From: DASPWW01 sp963756745
Lineage (GTDB): Bacteria; Actinomycetota; Thermoleophilia; Solirubrobacterales; 70-9
Direction: 5' to 3'
NCBI GenBank assembly: GCA_963756745.1
Contig: CAVWOU010000006.1
Coordinates: 307,369 to 371,368 of the forward strand
Length of the DNA stretch: 64,000 nucleotides
Part shown: one piece after another, positions 53,081-61,096 of the stretch
How positions within the stretch are numbered: the first letter of the stretch is position 1
Layout: each line of letters begins with the position of its first letter
Position numbers and translations under genes: made by a program
Notes under the pieces: generated by a model
Databases searched by the model: none
The model's input: the letters and a program-made list of their open reading frames with translations, nothing else
What the model was told of the DNA's origin: nothing

Positions 53081-54336
53081 CACTCCTCGCTCGCCTGCTG
53101 CACGTCACGGACCGTGATTCGCCCATCGGCGCCCGTGCCCTCGATCTCGTCGAGGTCGAGGCCGAGCTCGTGTGCTTGACGGATCGCGGCTTCAGTCGCG
53201 TGGTACTGCTCCGGGTGCTTCTCGGCGCGACGCTGGCGGCGCCGCTGGCCAAGCTCCTTCGCCTTGCGGGTCGCCGCCAGGCCGAGGTCCTTAGCCTCGT
53301 CCGTCGCCGCGTGCCCGAGCTCCTTGGCCACAAGCTTGGCCGCCTCCTTGGCGAGGCTCGGAGACGTAGGCCCGTTCGCGCCGCCGCCTCCACCGGCCCC
53401 GCCCACGCCGGCTCCCTGGGCCACCTGCCCGGCCTGCTGGCCTAGCTCGCCAGCGGCGCCCCCGACGCCACCGGCTGCTTGTCCGAGTCCACCGGCGGCT
53501 TCGCCGGCGCCCTCGCTAAGGCCACCGACGGCCTGGCCTGCCCCCTGCCCGACCTGGCCGACGGTCTGCCCGAGTCCGCCGGTGAGCTGGTCGAGGTTTT
53601 CAACCGCCTGTCCCGCGCCCTCGCCGACCTGGCCCACCGCCTGACCGGCGCCTTGCCCCAGCTCCCCCACACCCTTGCCGACGCCCTGGCCGACCTGGCC
53701 GACCGCCTCGCCGGCGCCTTCGCCGATACTCCCAACGGCCCCCTCGGCGCCTTCGCCGACATCCTCGACCGCTTCGCCCGTCTCGCCAAGCGTATGGCCG
53801 GCGCCGCGGCCAACGTCCTCGACCGCCCGACCGAGGCTCTTCACCAGCTCGGGATTTCGATCAATGGTGGTCAAAACGCGATCGACGATCGCGGCGACGT
53901 GGTCGAGGCGGACCTTCACGAGTGCCTGCGCCTCGACCCCCTCGATGTCGAGCTTGACCTTGCCGAGGTGCACGTCCACGCCGACGTTGAGGTTGACCAG
54001 ATCGAGGACCTTGGCCTTCAGAGCCACGTGCGCTTGCAGGTCCTCGAGCTCGAGGTGGATCTTGTCGACCTTGACGACAGGGACGTCGAGGAGCACGTCC
54101 GGATCCTGGCCGGTTTCCTCCAGGCTCGAGAGCGCGTAGTCGGTGTATTCGCGCTCGGCGACCGTTCCCTGCCCTTCTATGTTCTGCGCAAAGCGGTACT
54201 TCTCGGTCTTCTGTGAGGCGCTGCGACCGTTCGACTGGGACTTCCTGTTTCCGCCTCGCGCGCTCGAGTTCCCTTTGCCCGCGCCCGACCGCTTTGTTCC
54301 TGCCGGGCGCGACTTGGACTGTGTCTGGCGTGCCAT
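53080..54336 (-). CDS. VPVVKVD-core protein with hendecad repeats and E3-binding-like C-terminus
   Basis: 418 residues. 1-45: basic Ser/Arg/Lys tail. 78-170: conserved core (VLLDVPVVKVDKIHLELEDL, VGVDVHLGKVKLDIEGVEAQ, RVLTTIDRNPELV) shared with the next gene. 171-312: about ten 11-residue Gly/Ala/Gln repeats of the form GQAVGQVGEGA. 325-372: basic helical stretch. 379-418: TEAAIRQAHELGLDLDEIEG, TGADGRITVRDV closely resembles the peripheral subunit-binding (E3-binding) domain of 2-oxoacid dehydrogenase E2 subunits. No lipoyl or catalytic domain. Likely a scaffold; function unknown. Confidence 0.7.
   Translation of the reverse strand: MARQTQSKSRPAGTKRSGAGKGNSSARGGNRKSQSNGRSASQKTEKYRFAQNIEGQGTVAEREYTDYALSSLEETGQDPDVLLDVPVVKVDKIHLELEDLQAHVALKAKVLDLVNLNVGVDVHLGKVKLDIEGVEAQALVKVRLDHVAAIVDRVLTTIDRNPELVKSLGRAVEDVGRGAGHTLGETGEAVEDVGEGAEGAVGSIGEGAGEAVGQVGQGVGKGVGELGQGAGQAVGQVGEGAGQAVENLDQLTGGLGQTVGQVGQGAGQAVGGLSEGAGEAAGGLGQAAGGVGGAAGELGQQAGQVAQGAGVGGAGGGGGANGPTSPSLAKEAAKLVAKELGHAATDEAKDLGLAATRKAKELGQRRRQRRAEKHPEQYHATEAAIRQAHELGLDLDEIEGTGADGRITVRDVQQASEE
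53400..53830 (-). repeat. 33-bp coding repeats (11-residue units)
   Basis: The part of the gene encoding residues ~171-312 is built of degenerate 33-bp units. A shorter run of the same type occurs in the paralogue at about 54430-54660. On the plus strand the same DNA yields spurious Leu/Ala-rich frames. Confidence 0.75.
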
Positions 54337-54347
54337 GAATTGCTCCT

Positions 54348-55112
54348 TTAGCCCTGTTGGTCGCGCGCGCCCTGCCGCGGCGCTTGTTGTTGCTGTATTT
54401 GAGGATTCTGCTGCGGCGCTCCGCCTTGCTGGCCGGCGAGCTGCCCGACGCCCTGCTGGACGCCCTGGCCCACTCCGGCCACTCCCTGACCCGCTCCCTG
54501 GCCAACGTGGCCGACCGCCTGCCCGGCTCCTTGCCCAATTTGGCCCGCGGCCTCCCCCGCTCCCTCGCCAATCTGCGGCAGCGCGGACTGGGCGCCCTCC
54601 CCGACGTCCTCCACAGCCTCGCCCGCCTCACCCAACAGCTTGCCCGTGCCTCCGCCGACCTCCTCGACGGCCTGCCCCACGCTCTCGAGCAACTCGGGGT
54701 TGCGATCGAGCGTCGTCAGGACCCGCTCAAGGATCGCCGTCACGTTGTCCAGGCGGGCCTTGAGCAGGGCCTGCGCCTCGACTCCCTCGATCTTCAGCTC
54801 GACCTCGCCCATCCGGACATCGGCCCCGACGCTGATCTGGACGAGATTGCGCACCTCCGCCAGCACGGCAACCTGCGCACGCAGATCGTCGACCTCGATG
54901 TCGATCGAGTCGACCTTGACCACCGGGACATCGACGAGGACGTCGGGTCCCTCCGGGATATCCTCCGGATCGACGATCGAATAGTCCTCGAACTCCTCGT
55001 GAGGACGTTTGCGCTTCGTGGAGCCGCCTCGTTTGCCGTTGCCGGATGCCGACCGACCTGACCTCTGGCGCGAGCGTGAATTTGACTTCGAAGCGGAGCT
55101 TTGCTTGGCCAT
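54348..55112 (-). CDS. VPVVKVD-core paralogue with shorter hendecad repeat
   Basis: 254 residues. 1-37: basic Ser/Arg/Lys tail. 55-150: core (VLVDVPVVKVDSIDIEVDDL, GVEAQALLKARLDNVTAILE, RVLTTLDRNPELL), about 60 % identical to that of the neighbour. 151-225: Gly/Gln/Ala 11-residue repeats. The Gln-rich end lacks the E3-binding-like domain. Twelve bp upstream of the longer paralogue; the pair looks like a tandem duplication. Unknown function. Confidence 0.7.
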   Translation of the reverse strand: MAKQSSASKSNSRSRQRSGRSASGNGKRGGSTKRKRPHEEFEDYSIVDPEDIPEGPDVLVDVPVVKVDSIDIEVDDLRAQVAVLAEVRNLVQISVGADVRMGEVELKIEGVEAQALLKARLDNVTAILERVLTTLDRNPELLESVGQAVEEVGGGTGKLLGEAGEAVEDVGEGAQSALPQIGEGAGEAAGQIGQGAGQAVGHVGQGAGQGVAGVGQGVQQGVGQLAGQQGGAPQQNPQIQQQQAPRQGARDQQG

Positions 55113-55121
55113 TTTCTCCTC

Positions 55122-55727
55122 CTAGTCGTCGCTCGAAGACTCCGGCGAGATCGTCTCTGCCGCCTTCTGCACCTGGGAAGCCCAACCTTGGACCTTCGAA
55201 CTGCCCTTGGCGACCTCTGTCGCCGCATCCCCGAGCAGGCTCAGGGCTGAGCCGTTGGGGGTAGGCAGCCGCTTCGCGAGGTTTGGCTGCGAGAGGCTGA
55301 GTTTCGATCCAATGTCTGAGAGGATGCCGTTGCGCTTCCTCCGGCTGCTGAGCGCCACCCCGCCAGCGAGACCGAGGAGCGCCACACCGCCCGCGAGCGC
55401 AGGCACCCTTGCCTTCTCTGCGACCTTCACAACGGTCGAGCGGCCAGCTTGCGCCGTCGCGCGGCTGCCTTGCGTCGTCTTGCGCTTTTGGGCAGCCTTG
55501 CTCTTGCTCCGCGGGCTGGGGCTGGATTTGGCTCGAGTCGACGCGCTCGTCTTGCGCCCGGAGCCAGAGGCGTTTCGACTCGTAGCACGTGGCTTGCTGG
55601 AACGCCCGTTACCCGAACGCGATCCCGAAGATTCTCGCCCTGGAGTTTGAGCGCTTGGATGTCCCGGTCCCGCGTTTCGAGCCGCCGGCGGAGCGCCTGG
55701 ATTGAGCACTTGAGGTTCTTCCTTCAC
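55122..55727 (-). CDS. Basic low-complexity protein with one membrane helix
   Basis: 201 residues. 1-100 is Ser/Arg/Lys/Ala-rich (SGRKTSASTRAKSSPSPRSK). A helix, VPALAGGVALLGLAGGVALS, is followed by basic residues (SRRKRNG) and ~70 amphipathic residues. GTG 55727 starts within a 17-bp tandem duplication (AAGGAAGAACCT twice); GTG nine codons later is a possible alternative. First gene of the minus-strand island operon, divergent from the TetR-PP2C gene. Confidence 0.6.
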   Translation of the reverse strand: MKEEPQVLNPGAPPAARNAGPGHPSAQTPGRESSGSRSGNGRSSKPRATSRNASGSGRKTSASTRAKSSPSPRSKSKAAQKRKTTQGSRATAQAGRSTVVKVAEKARVPALAGGVALLGLAGGVALSSRRKRNGILSDIGSKLSLSQPNLAKRLPTPNGSALSLLGDAATEVAKGSSKVQGWASQVQKAAETISPESSSDD

Positions 55728-55880
55728 TTAGGTTCTTCCTTGGGCCATTTCCCTCACCAATTCTCGGGCTTCTGTCTCATTTTCATAGCTGTCTGTTCCG
55801 CTATGGTTCCAGATCCGCTCTAATCGAAACATGAGTTCGCTAACCCGGGCGTAAAGTGCGACAATTTTCAGGAACAGGCT

Positions 55881-57305
55881 GTGTCAGTTCGTCGCCATAA
55901 CGCGAAACCGGCCACTAAGGAGAAAGGCTCCGCGGCACGCTCCGACGCGCAGGAAAATCGTGAGCGGATCCTCGTCGCCGCCGAGCGACTCCTTGCGCAA
56001 TCGCCGACTGCGAGGCTTGCCGAGGTGGCCGCTGCCGCGGGGGTCTCACGCTCGACGCTATATCGGCACTTCCCCGGGCGCGAGGGCCTTATCGCCGCTC
56101 TCGGCGAGCGTCCGCGCAGAGAGGACCTGCAAGGGAGGGAAGAGCCCTTCCCGCCTGGGCGCCTTGGGCGCGAGCGGCCTGTTCCGCTGGAAGCGATTCA
56201 AGTCTTCGACGCGGTTGCTCCACCCGTCCTTCCGGAGCAGCTCGTAGCAGAAGCGCAGAGGGTCGCGAACGTGCCGCTGGGCCTCTACGTGCTGGACATA
56301 GACGGTTCGCATCTGCTCCGAGTCGCGGGACCGGAGCGGCTCCCGGAGCGCCTCGAGGCACCGCTGGCCATCGGCCCGGAGCTCGACTCGGACGGTCTCT
56401 CGGAGCTCCGCGACCGTCTGACCGACTACCCCGGGATCGAGGTCGTGCCGCTGTGGTTACGCGGAAGGGCGACCGGTGTGATGCTCACTCTCGGTCGACC
56501 TCAGAACAGCCTCGCCGAGATCGCTCGCCAGGCGGCCGCCGCCGCGACCTTGGCGGATCGCTACACGGACGCATTCGCACGCGCCACGCGTCGCAAGCAG
56601 CCGACGCCTGGTGCGGAGATTCAGCAGAGCCTCCTCCCGCCCCGAATCAGCAGAGTCACGGGAGGAGAGGTCGCGGGCAATGTGGTCCCGAGCTACGAGG
56701 TGGCCGGTGACTGGTTCGACGTGGTGGAGAACTCGGACGGGGTCTGGGTCTCCGTCGCAAACGGCTTGGGCGGCGGGACGCGCGCAGCAGCCAGCAGCGC
56801 CGTGGCGCTCGGTGCCCTGCGAGCCAGCCGGCGCGGCGGGGGAGCGATTCGTGACGCGTTGATGCTGATGCATCGGACGCTGCGAGAGATGCCAGGTCCA
56901 CATGCGGAGATGAGCGCCGTGGCTGCTCATTGGGATCTCGCCTCGCATCGCCTCAGCGTGGCCAATTGCGGAAACGTCCCACCGATCATTATCCGCGCGG
57001 ATCAGGAGCCGCAGCGCCTGCGCGCACCCAAGGGGCGCGGACTCGGTGGACGCTCCAGTCCGACGCCCACCGAGCAAACGAGCTTTCTCGAGCCAGGCGA
57101 TCGCCTCGTGATGGTCAGCGATGGCGTCGTGGGAGGTGGAGAGGGCAAAGCCGGACTGGGCATTGACGGCTTGATCGAGGCAGCGTTGCGATCCGAGCGT
57201 GCGACCGCGGCGGACACTGTTCGAAAGGTCCAGACTGCGGTTCTCGACGCCAGCGGTGGCGATCTGGATGACGACGCGACGATGGTTTGCCTGTGTGTGA
57301 GTTGA
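55881..57305 (+). CDS. TetR-type HTH fused to GAF-like and SpoIIE/PP2C phosphatase domains
   Basis: 474 residues. 24-75: TetR N-terminal helix-turn-helix (RERILVAAERLLAQSPTARL, VAAAAGVSRSTLYRHFPGRE). 95-235: GAF-like sensor. 240-474: SpoIIE-type PP2C phosphatase (IQQSLLPPR, GDWFDVV, LVMVSDGVVGG, DLDDDATMVCLCV). The usual GDVxGHG reads VSVANGLGGG, so one metal-site Asp is Asn. Start GTG 55881. Divergent from the island operon. Direct DNA-binding plus phosphatase in one chain is unusual and suggests partner-switch-like control of the island. Confidence 0.85.
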   Translation: MSVRRHNAKPATKEKGSAARSDAQENRERILVAAERLLAQSPTARLAEVAAAAGVSRSTLYRHFPGREGLIAALGERPRREDLQGREEPFPPGRLGRERPVPLEAIQVFDAVAPPVLPEQLVAEAQRVANVPLGLYVLDIDGSHLLRVAGPERLPERLEAPLAIGPELDSDGLSELRDRLTDYPGIEVVPLWLRGRATGVMLTLGRPQNSLAEIARQAAAAATLADRYTDAFARATRRKQPTPGAEIQQSLLPPRISRVTGGEVAGNVVPSYEVAGDWFDVVENSDGVWVSVANGLGGGTRAAASSAVALGALRASRRGGGAIRDALMLMHRTLREMPGPHAEMSAVAAHWDLASHRLSVANCGNVPPIIIRADQEPQRLRAPKGRGLGGRSSPTPTEQTSFLEPGDRLVMVSDGVVGGGEGKAGLGIDGLIEAALRSERATAADTVRKVQTAVLDASGGDLDDDATMVCLCVS

Positions 57306-57587
57306 GTCCCGAGGCTATGCGGGCTCGGCCTGCCTAGGGGAACGCCCGGGCGCGGCCGCGCGCGACACAAATCTGAGCTTGTCGGTGCGACTGGATTTGA
57401 ACCCGCGGTGGGCTTGGAGGCCTCGGAGGGATCAATGGTCGCCGAGACCAGGACTCTCGGGCGGTCAGCCTGCGCGCGTTCCCAGTGGTAGCTGTTGCCC
57501 CGGAATCTGCCTGCCGACCCTCGTCCTAGGCACCTGGCCGCTGGCTAGTCTAGGCGCGGGCTCAGGACGCGCCGCGCAGCTGCTCGG

Positions 57588-58740
57588 CTACCACGAGCGC
57601 GGCCAGTAGCGCGGTGACCACTCCGACGCGACCAGCCCGTCGGCGCCGGCGGCGAGCGGGACGGCGGCGAGGAGCGCGATGACCACCACGGCTCGCGGCA
57701 CGCTCTGGGCCTCGCCGATCCTGGCGGCGCAGGCCATCAGACCAGCGAGGAGGAGGGCTGGGGCGCCGAACGCGACCAGCGCTCCCGAGTCATGCAGGGC
57801 GTCCGTTGGGTGCCCGATCACGAGCTCGTCGCCGACCGCGACGAGGACGATCCCCCACGATTGGGAGGTGTAGGTAGGTGTAGATGTCGCGGCCGATCTG
57901 GCCCCGCTCCTCGGCGGTGGCCGCGCGGATCCGCTGCCAAACCCTGCTGGCGACCTGGCCGAAGTACAGCCACCACAGCGCCGTCGAGGACAGGAAGGCG
58001 AGCAGGAGCGCGGCGACGACCTCGAGGCTCAACCCCGTATCCGAGGCAGTGGCCCCTGCGAGAACGATGCTCTCGCCGAGCGCGATGATCACGAACAGCT
58101 GGAAGCGCTCGCCGAAATGGGCACCCTCGATCTGCCACTGACTCATGGCGGTAGCGCCCACGCCCGGCAGCCAATACGTCACCAGCGGCGCCGCGAGGTC
58201 AAGTCCGAGGGCACCCAGCCACAGAACCCAGCGCAACGCCTCCGAATCGACGATGCCGCCCGCGACCCACAGCGGCGCCGAGAGCACGCTCCACGCGAGG
58301 ATCTGGCGGAAGTTCTCGTTGAACAAACCGCGCGGCGTGACCGCGACGACGAACGCGTTGCGCCCGATCTGCAGGCCCGTGTATGCGCACGCGAACAGCA
58401 GCGCGTGCTCACCGAATCCCTCCGGGATCGCGACCGCCATCAGCAGGCTCGCGAGCATCACGAACACCAGCACGAGCCGGACCGGCACCGTGTCGGGGTC
58501 GAACCAGTTGGCCATCCACGTCGTGTAGTTCCACGCCCAGTACAGCGCGATGAGCATGAACGCCGTCTGAGCGGCGCCCGACCAGCTGATGTCCTCGAGC
58601 AGGTGGTGCGAAAGCTGGGTGACCGCGAAGACGTAGACGAGGTCGAAGAACAGCTCGAAGAACGTCGCGCGCTGCTCGCCTTCGCCGCGCGCGCGGATGA
58701 TCGGCAGCTCCGGGACGATCGGGCTCGTAGCGGTCGCCAC
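57588..58740 (-). pseudogene. LtrA-family membrane protein, frameshifted
   Basis: About 384 residues after correction, multiple helices. RATFFELFFDLVYVFAVTQL and HFGERFQLFVIIALGESIVLAG match LtrA. The frame breaks in a run of five C (57852-57856, GGGGG on the coding strand). With four, HLPIVGIVLVAVGDELVIGH continues into the 3' frame. Start GTG 58740. Paralogue of the gene at 25.3 kb. A homopolymer indel in the assembly is likely. The 282 bp between this gene and the TetR-PP2C gene holds no gene. Confidence 0.82.
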
Positions 58741-58866
58741 GCCGCGAGCATAGGCGAGCGGTCGCGGATGGCACGCGGTGCGGCACTGCGGCCAGTACGC
58801 ATGACAACTAGAAGCGGGCCTCTCGGCTCACGCCCAGCTCCGCCCCCCCCCCGGCGCGCCCTGCGC

Positions 58867-59569
58867 CTACCCGGGCACGGCGGCAGCGTTCGCCGCGGTC
58901 ACTATCCGCTCGTGCGTCTCCTCCGGGTGGGAGACCATCGCGCAGTGTCCGCTCGCGACCTCGATCGTGTCGGCGCCCATCCGCTGTGCGAACTGCCGCT
59001 CGGCATCGGGTGGAATCACCTCGTCGTTCTCGGCGACCAGAAACCACGAGGGCAGTGACTTCCACGCGGGCGCGCCCATCACGTCGTCGAACGCGGACAT
59101 GGTGCAGCGGCTGCTGCACGGCATACATGACCTTCGCCTTGACCGGGTCGATGTCGGCGGCGAAGTGACCGAGGAAGTCGTCCTCGGGGATCCAGGCGAA
59201 GCCCTCCGAGTCGACATCGATATTCGCGGTCCCCGGGGTCGGAGGACCCTGCTGTAGCAGCGCGCCGACCGACTCACCCTCGTCGAGCGCGAAGCCCGCG
59301 ATGTAGACGAGGCCGACGACGTTCGGCGCGTCGGTGCCGAGGGCGGTGATGACCTGGCCCCCGTAGGAGTGGGCCGCGAGAACGGTCGGGCCGCTTTGGC
59401 GGGTGAGCACCTGGCGGACCCTCGCAACGTCATCCGCAAGCGAGGTCTCCGGAAGCTGAGGGGCGGTGACTTTGTAGCCGTCGGCCTGCAGCCGCTCGAT
59501 TACGTCGCTCCAGCAAGAGCCGTCTGCCCAGGCGCCGTGGACAAGGACGATGTTCGGTGATGCGGCCAT
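58867..59569 (-). pseudogene. Alpha/beta hydrolase (esterase-like), frameshifted
   Basis: NIVLVHGAWADGSCWSDVIE at the N-terminus, nucleophile elbow VLAAHSYGGQVI, and in the second frame WFLVAENDEVIPPDAE and GHCAMVSHPEE (catalytic His). The frames join near 59096-59106; one base less gives a continuous ~233-residue protein. Start ATG 59569. Similar to small salicylate-esterase-type hydrolases. Probably an assembly indel. Confidence 0.8.
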
Positions 59570-59703
59570 GAGTCGGGTCCTTTCGTGGGGACACCGACCC
59601 TACAGACCCAGTCGCGCCAGGCCTGTAACGACGTCGTGAACAGAAGCGCTGGGAAGCTCGCAGGGCGGCGGGGGCCGCTTTCCATCTAGATGGGGATATC
59701 CAA

Positions 59704-59814
59704 CTAGCTGCCCCATTGCGCGGGCAACTGCGCTGACTGCGCAGCGACCATCTCGCTCTCGGATCCCATCGGCCGCGTCGCGTCGTCAGTCCTGGCAACG
59801 CGCTCGTCGGGCAT
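59704..59814 (-). CDS. Possible 36-residue small protein
   Basis: A frame MPDERVARTDDATRPMGSES continuing to a TAG at 59704, preceded by GGGAGGTAGGA four bases before the ATG. The strong ribosome site is the only support. Could be the remnant of a longer gene. The surrounding 59570-60030 region has no other frame I would defend. Confidence 0.3.
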   Translation of the reverse strand: MPDERVARTDDATRPMGSESEMVAAQSAQLPAQWGS

Positions 59815-60030
59815 TCCTACCTCCCTGATCCATCCCCTACTCGGCAGCTCCGGCTGACCGTAAATTCCCACCTGCGGCCGAGCATCCGAACTTCCTACGG
59901 ATCGCAATCCCGAAGTTCCCGAGAGGTTTCCCGAGCGATCCGGCCAGTGAGATACTAGGCGGACTCCCGAATCCGCCAGCGCCTCACGGCGCCGGCCGGA
60001 GGGCCGCCACGGCGAGTTTTGGAGGCCAGC

Positions 60031-60090
60031 ATGCACGAGATAAAGGTCATGACCATCAGCACGGAGGAGGCTGAGCATGGCGCGTACTGA
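60031..60090 (+). CDS. Micro-ORF 1 (19 residues) upstream of NmrA-like gene
   Basis: MHEIKVMTISTEEAEHGAY, preceded by TTTTGGAGG at 60015-60023. Its 3' end contains the ribosome site (GGAGGAGG, 60063-60070) and ATG of micro-ORF 2, and the frames overlap by 14 bp. The chain suggests translational coupling or a leader function. Confidence 0.4.
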   Translation: MHEIKVMTISTEEAEHGAY

Positions 60091-60169
60091 GCGGGGACCC
60101 TCGGCTGGCCCAGCAGCGACCACGCCGACCGGCGCTGGTCCAACCCACAAAGTGAAAGGAACCCCATGA
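60077..60169 (+). CDS. Micro-ORF 2 (30 residues) overlapping NmrA-like gene
   Basis: Begins MARTERGPSAGPAATTPTGA; Ala/Thr/Pro-rich with no homology seen. Its TGA overlaps the ATG of the reductase gene (ATGA at 60166-60169). With micro-ORF 1 it forms a three-frame coupled cascade. Confidence 0.4.
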   Translation: MARTERGPSAGPAATTPTGAGPTHKVKGTP

Positions 60170-60921
60170 AGATCGTGGTCATCGGCGGAACCGGCCTGAT
60201 CGGTTCGAAGGTCGTGGCCTGCCTCAACGAGGAGGACCACGAGGCCGTCGCCGCATCACTGGACACCGGCGTCAACACGCTCACCGGCGAAGGCCTCGCC
60301 GAGGTGCTCGAGAGCGCCTCGGTGGTGGTCGACGTCTCGAACTCCCCGTCATTCGAGGATGACGCGGTAATGGAGTTCTTTACGACCTCCACCACCAACC
60401 TGCTGGCGGCCGAGGCCGACGCCGGTGTTCGCCACCACGTCGCCCTGTCGGTGGTCGGCACGGAGCGCCTCAGCGAGAGCGGCTACTTCCGGGCCAAGAT
60501 CGCTCAGGAGAAGCTGATCGGTGACTCCACGATCCCTTACTCGATCGTCCACGCGACTCAGTTCTTCGAGTTCGTGAAGAGCATCGCGGACGCGGCCACC
60601 AAGGGCGACGCGGTTCGGCTGGCGCATGTCCTGATCCAGCCGATGGCAGCCGACGATGTCGCTGCCGCGGTGTGCGAGATCTGCCAGAGGCCCCCGGCTG
60701 ACGGCGTCATCGAGATCGCAGGCCCCGAGCAGTTCCGCCTCGACGAGCTCATCCAGCAGGGCCTGACGGCGAAGGGCGATCCGCGCACCGTCGTCGCCGA
60801 CCCGAAGGCGCGCTACTTCGGCGCCGAGCTGGGAGAGCGCACCCTACTGCCGACGAACGCGGTTCACCTGGGCGAGATTCGTTTCGAGGATTGGCTCGCC
60901 GAAACCCCGGTCAAGGCGTAG
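60166..60921 (+). CDS. NmrA/SDR-like NAD(P)-binding protein
   Basis: 251 residues, atypical short-chain dehydrogenase. Rossmann motif KIVVIGGTGLIGSKVV; ALSVVGTERL and YFRAKIAQEKLI (a Y-x6-K spacing typical of NmrA-like members). C-terminal IQPMAADDVAAAVCEI resembles the azoR-like/NmrA substrate domain. Start ATG 60166 with AAAGGAA. May bind rather than reduce its ligand. Followed directly by a large inverted repeat. Confidence 0.85.
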   Translation: MKIVVIGGTGLIGSKVVACLNEEDHEAVAASLDTGVNTLTGEGLAEVLESASVVVDVSNSPSFEDDAVMEFFTTSTTNLLAAEADAGVRHHVALSVVGTERLSESGYFRAKIAQEKLIGDSTIPYSIVHATQFFEFVKSIADAATKGDAVRLAHVLIQPMAADDVAAAVCEICQRPPADGVIEIAGPEQFRLDELIQQGLTAKGDPRTVVADPKARYFGAELGERTLLPTNAVHLGEIRFEDWLAETPVKA

Positions 60922-60922
60922 G

Positions 60923-61096
60923 GGTCCTAGGCAGCAAACGAAAGCCGGGGTATTTGCCCCGGCCTTCGCGTGTCACGACAGTCGAGGTTGGTGCGTAGCC
61001 GCCGGGCGCCGCCAGACCGTCGCGGTGGCCGCGGCGCACTACCCGACGTCTTGACACGCGAAGGCCGGGGCTCGGCTTTCTCTGCTGCCTAGGACC
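60923..61096. repeat. 174-bp element with long inverted arms
   Basis: Perfect arm pairs: 60923-60936 with 61083-61096 (14 bp, GGTCCTAGGCAGCA) and 60957-60975 with 61052-61070 (19 bp, starting CCCCGGCCTTCGCG). Inside the left arm a second hairpin (GCCGGGG, loop 60951-60956, CCCCGGC) looks like a terminator. Starts two bases after the reductase stop codon. Confidence 0.8.

Noticed and set aside
53400..54660. Regular ~33-bp repeats that could be taken for a CRISPR array
   Set aside because: No conserved repeat/variable spacer pattern and no cas genes; the periodicity is in-frame coding of 11-residue units.
49876..57305. Gas-vesicle gene cluster
   Set aside because: No GvpA, GvpF/L, GvpG, GvpK, GvpN or GvpO sequence was found on either strand; only an associated SRPBCC type protein is present.
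57379..57412. tRNA gene on the minus strand (GGGTTCAAATCC T-arm-like block)
   Set aside because: A T-loop and acceptor-like end can be drawn, but no anticodon arm, D-arm or 5' acceptor partner follows. At best a fragment.
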